In this document: positions 61,832 through 64,000 of the stretch, piece after piece | How positions within the stretch are numbered: position 1 is the first letter of the stretch | How the letters are laid out: every line of letters starts with the position of its first letter | Assembly: GCF_900582625.1 (NCBI RefSeq) | Contig: NZ_UTIQ01000001.1 | Location: 62,001 to 126,000 of the forward strand | Source of the DNA: Pseudomonas viridiflava | Lineage (GTDB): Bacteria > Pseudomonadota > Gammaproteobacteria > Pseudomonadales > Pseudomonadaceae | DNA length: 64,000 nucleotides | Reading direction: 5' to 3' | Program-made: the position numbers and the translations under genes | Notes under the pieces: generated by a model | Seen by the model: only the letters and a program-made list of their open reading frames with translations | Databases searched by the model: none | What the model was told of the DNA's origin: nothing

Positions 61832-62163
61832 GCGGGTTAAGGCAGCCTGGAAAGACGGACGATCTTCACGCAAGAAGCATCGCGGCTAAAGCCGCTCCCA
61901 CAGACTGCACAGCCTGTAGGCGCGGCTTTAGCCGCGAGCTTTTTACTGCGAGGAGCACGGTCACCGGGATTTTGCTTTGCCATAAATCCAGCAAGTGCGT
62001 CGTTCTCACAGCATCAGAGGCGGGGAACGCTAACGGTGATCGGGTGCTCGGAAATAGCTCACACAGGGGAAGCGCGGAGGCTAGCGTCGTCCGCAAGCCT
62101 GGCAAGCAAGCGGGCATGCCGTCGCGTATCCTTGGGCCTCTTGCCCCCACCTTAGGATGACCC
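61832..62163. other. 332-bp intergenic region with a REP doublet
   Basis: The only structure seen is the REP pair at 61880-61937. The rest of the gap before the gene at 62164 holds no ORF with a ribosome site and no clear terminator. Confidence 0.6.
61880..61937. repeat. REPIN: imperfect inverted REP doublet
   Basis: TCGCGGCTAAAGCCGCTCCC plus ACAG (61880-61903) and, in inverted form, CTGTAGGCGCGGCTTTAGCC plus GCGA (61914-61937) form a long hairpin with a few mismatches and a short loop. The REP core is the same as at 40721 and in the tandem array at 28923. It follows the catabolic operon and may serve as its 3' boundary. Confidence 0.8.
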
Positions 62164-62439
62164 ATGGCGAAGATGACGTTTGCCTATGCGTGTTCCCGGC
62201 TTAAAGACTACTTCTCACCGTTAGGCTTCGAGGCGGCGCTTGAGTCGCCGACCGCGATGAGCGTACGCGTTTTCGATATCAAGACCGGCGAAGATTTCGC
62301 CGTCCTGGCCGGGTTGCCGTGGAGCGCCAGCGCCACGCAGGAGGACTTGGTAACGATCGTGGAAGCGATTGAATATGAGATGGAAATTCGCGAGCTGGTC
62401 TTCGACCCGCCCTCCGCCAACTTACCGCCGCAAACCTAA
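62164..62439 (+). CDS. Small protein, DUF1652-like
   Basis: A 91-residue protein: a helical start (KMTFAYACSRLKDYFSPLGFEAAL), then MSVRVFDIKTGEDFAVLAGLPWSASATQEDLVTIVEAIEYEMEIREL. The [SM]-M-[ST]-V-R-[VL]-[FY]-D and the closing helix resemble DUF1652 proteins of pseudomonads. No signal or membrane segment. ATG 62164 has no strong Shine-Dalgarno. A membrane protein follows 72 bp later. Function unknown. Confidence 0.65.
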   Translation: MAKMTFAYACSRLKDYFSPLGFEAALESPTAMSVRVFDIKTGEDFAVLAGLPWSASATQEDLVTIVEAIEYEMEIRELVFDPPSANLPPQT

Positions 62440-62511
62440 AAAAACGGGCCTTTGGGGTCAGCTTGCGGCACCGCAAGTTAAGCGTTTAAACGAGGACAGG
62501 GAGTTCGTTGC

Positions 62512-63459
62512 ATGTTGGTTGGCTATCGGTTTGAACGCACCCCGCAGGGTGACCTGCATATCCACTCGTACAACCGGGCACAAACGATCGCCATCGTCTT
62601 GGCAGGCGCGGTCTCCGTCGCCGCGCCCGTGGCGTTTGTGGTGTTTGCCATCGTCAGCGACATTCCGGAACAGATGCACCCGCTGCACCTGCTCACACTC
62701 ATTCTGGCGCTGCTGCTGATTCCCGCGATCTCGCTGATGATGGCGATCTACATCGGTTCGCGCGAGACGTTCCAGTTCTCCCGCGAAGAGGGTGTGGGCA
62801 AGCAGCGTATGCAAAACTTTTTCGGCCGCCGCGAACGCATAACCACCTTTAAAATCCGAGGCCCCAAGCGCCTTGAACTTCGCCGCAATCGAGACGCCAA
62901 GCCGATTTACACCCAGCTGTGGCTGGTGATGCGCGACGGCCCCGAGCATCGCCTGACAACCTCCACGGTGCCAGTGGTGCCGGGCAGTAAACGCACGGAT
63001 ACCTGGCTGCGCGAACTTGCCGACTACCTGGAAGTGCCGGTGCCTACCGAAGTCGTCGAGGTGGCCCCAGCAGGCTTGGCAGCCGCCTACCAGCCGGCTC
63101 CCGCACCGGCCCGAATGGCCTCAGCCAAGCGCACCCAACACAAGGGCAAAAAGCCGCCGGCGGAGCAAGAGCGCACGGAAAAAATAGGCGTTCCCGGCCG
63201 CCTTCTGCTCGCCCTGATCGGCGCATTCGTGGCCGTGCTGGAGCTGACACAGGTGATCGCCTTGGTGCGTGCGCTCTTTACCGGAGAGCTGCGCTTCAGC
63301 GGCGTGCGCTCGGGCACATCGCGCTTCTTCTTCGCCGAGCAACCGTGGACCTTTTCGTTCAACGTGCTGGTCGGCATTGGCGAAGTGCTTATCCTTGGAT
63401 TCATCGCCTGGGGCTGCCTGCGTATGGCGGTTCAGGGACGGATGAAAGCTGAACCTTGA
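62512..63459 (+). CDS. Hypothetical membrane protein
   Basis: A 315-residue protein with no recognised family. Two hydrophobic segments near the N-terminus (about 22-45 and 55-80: IAIVLAGAVSVAAPVAFVVFAIV and LHLLTLILALLLIPAISLMMAIYIGS), a basic soluble middle (about 85-225) with a KRTQHKGKKPPAEQERTE linker, and two more hydrophobic segments at the end (about 230-250, 285-305). AGGGAG lies about 10 nt before the ATG. The N-terminal pair and middle resemble membrane proteins with a PH-like cytoplasmic domain, a weak impression. No gene partner indicates a role. Confidence 0.7.
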   Translation: MLVGYRFERTPQGDLHIHSYNRAQTIAIVLAGAVSVAAPVAFVVFAIVSDIPEQMHPLHLLTLILALLLIPAISLMMAIYIGSRETFQFSREEGVGKQRMQNFFGRRERITTFKIRGPKRLELRRNRDAKPIYTQLWLVMRDGPEHRLTTSTVPVVPGSKRTDTWLRELADYLEVPVPTEVVEVAPAGLAAAYQPAPAPARMASAKRTQHKGKKPPAEQERTEKIGVPGRLLLALIGAFVAVLELTQVIALVRALFTGELRFSGVRSGTSRFFFAEQPWTFSFNVLVGIGEVLILGFIAWGCLRMAVQGRMKAEP

Positions 63460-63529
63460 TGGGCGGGTGTAGCCGCTGCAAATAGCAGATTGAAAAGGCC
63501 ACGAACTGCTCAATGGCATAACTGACCCG

Positions 63530-63606
63530 TCAGCGTTTTACGACTTTCCGATACTCGCTTGGTGACTGTCCAAACCAGCGCCGCCGATGATCGGCATCGT
63601 TAACCG
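63530..63606 (-). pseudogene. AraC-family regulator, degraded C-terminal remnant
   Basis: On the minus strand a frame ending at 63530 reads HRRRWFGQSPSEYRKVVKR then stop, the conserved end of AraC-type DNA-binding domains (FRRWFGQSPSEYR). Upstream the frame shows no further AraC motif before running into the end of the next gene at 63715, so most of the gene is missing or badly shifted. It is a short relic; confidence rests on one motif. Confidence 0.55.
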
Positions 63607-63714
63607 ACGTTACGTGGAAGCCGCGCAGCATCACGAGTAGCGCGCGGCGCGACGGTTGGAGCGCAAACCCGAAAGCGCTTGCCCACGTTGCGCCTCGTAG
63701 ACGGCGCTGCGTCG

Positions 63715-64000
63715 TTACTTCACCTCAACCAGCCGCTGCGTCTGCGAGCCTTCCAGCGACAGATGAATAACCGCCGCTTTGCTCGGTGAATTCGCCTGGT
63801 CGTCGGGGGTATTTTCCATTGCCGGAATGTCGATCAGCGTTTGTTCACCCGCCGGGTCGCTGACCAGTTTCGCCTCCAGCGTTTCAATCGCTCGCCAACT
63901 GTCGCCACCAATTCGCACCACATCAAGCAGGCTGTAATAGGGCACGCCTTGTTCGTCTTCGTCCGGGGTAAATGCCGCCAGGTATTGGCTGTAATTGTTG
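63715..64000 (-). CDS. Unknown protein, C-terminal fragment running off the window
   Basis: An open minus-strand frame covers 63715-64000 with its stop at 63715; the start lies beyond the window. The visible 94 residues read NNYSQYLAAFTPDEDEQGVPYYS and continue through IGGDSWRAIETLEAKLVSDPAGEQTLIDIPAM to SLEGSQTQRLVEVK. No domain is recognised. An AraC remnant follows downstream. Confidence 0.65.
   Translation of the reverse strand, partial: NNYSQYLAAFTPDEDEQGVPYYSLLDVVRIGGDSWRAIETLEAKLVSDPAGEQTLIDIPAMENTPDDQANSPSKAAVIHLSLEGSQTQRLVEVK

Noticed and set aside
1..64000. tRNA or rRNA genes and an integrase-flanked genomic island
   Set aside because: No tRNA cloverleaf with a GTTCGA-type loop and CCA end, no rRNA sequence, and no integrase or att-like direct repeats were seen by eye.

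Overview
The window is a GC-rich, gene-dense bacterial chromosome segment that looks like Pseudomonas, probably the fluorescens lineage. The evidence is an EstA-type GDSL autotransporter esterase, Pseudomonas-style REP elements (arms such as GCGAGCTTGCTCGC and CGCGGCTAAAGCCGCTCCCACA), DUF2790/DUF3300/DUF2950/DUF1652-like small families, and many LysR/SDR/MFS and amino-acid ABC modules. I saw no rRNA, tRNA, prophage, insertion sequence or CRISPR array. It reads as ordinary accessory chromosome, about 90% coding.

Layout. 0-6 kb: the tail of a GntR regulator, then a minus-strand operon for a branched-chain-amino-acid-type ABC importer (binding protein, LivH permease, and a single LivM-LivG-LivF fusion) ending in an atypical cytosine-deaminase-like amidohydrolase. 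6-15 kb: a SnoaL-like protein, an unknown Pseudomonas protein, YiaW/YiaV-like membrane proteins with a PPK2 polyphosphate kinase, the alanine exporter AlaE, a SUFU-like protein, a hexapeptide-repeat protein and a chemoreceptor behind a sigma-28-like promoter. 15-25 kb: three SDR enzymes, two LysR regulators, two MFS transporters, a PuuD-like amidotransferase and an APC permease. 25-32.5 kb: EstA, a MerR-controlled decarboxylase-family gene, a LysE exporter, a 187-bp tandem repeat array, and a DUF3300 gene broken by an internal deletion next to DUF2950. 32.4-34.3 kb: a HipA/HipB toxin-antitoxin pair in reversed order, with four helically phased operator palindromes. 35-39 kb: a FadR-type regulator divergent from a polar amino-acid ABC operon, with two identical operators. 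39-49 kb: hydrolases, a two-component system, a ferric-reductase-like membrane protein, DUF2790, a DipZ-type thiol protein, an oxidoreductase and an SDR. 49-53 kb: a three-gene envelope/stress operon and an arsR-arsC-arsH operon without an efflux pump. 53-62 kb: an SDR, a DJ-1/PfpI protein, a LysR regulator, and a six-gene catabolic operon (SolA-like oxidase, amino-acid ABC importer, histidine-ammonia-lyase-like protein lacking the MIO triad). 62-64 kb: unknown genes, an AraC remnant and a gene running off the window.

How the genes fit together: most of the window is uptake plus first-step catabolism of amino acids and related amines (three ABC importers, APC permease, PuuD, SolA-like oxidase, lyase-like protein), each with a local regulator. 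The items most worth follow-up are the MIO-less lyase in its transporter/oxidase operon, the fused ABC importer with one degenerate ATPase signature and an amidohydrolase lacking two catalytic residues, and the HipA-first toxin-antitoxin locus with its phased operator array.
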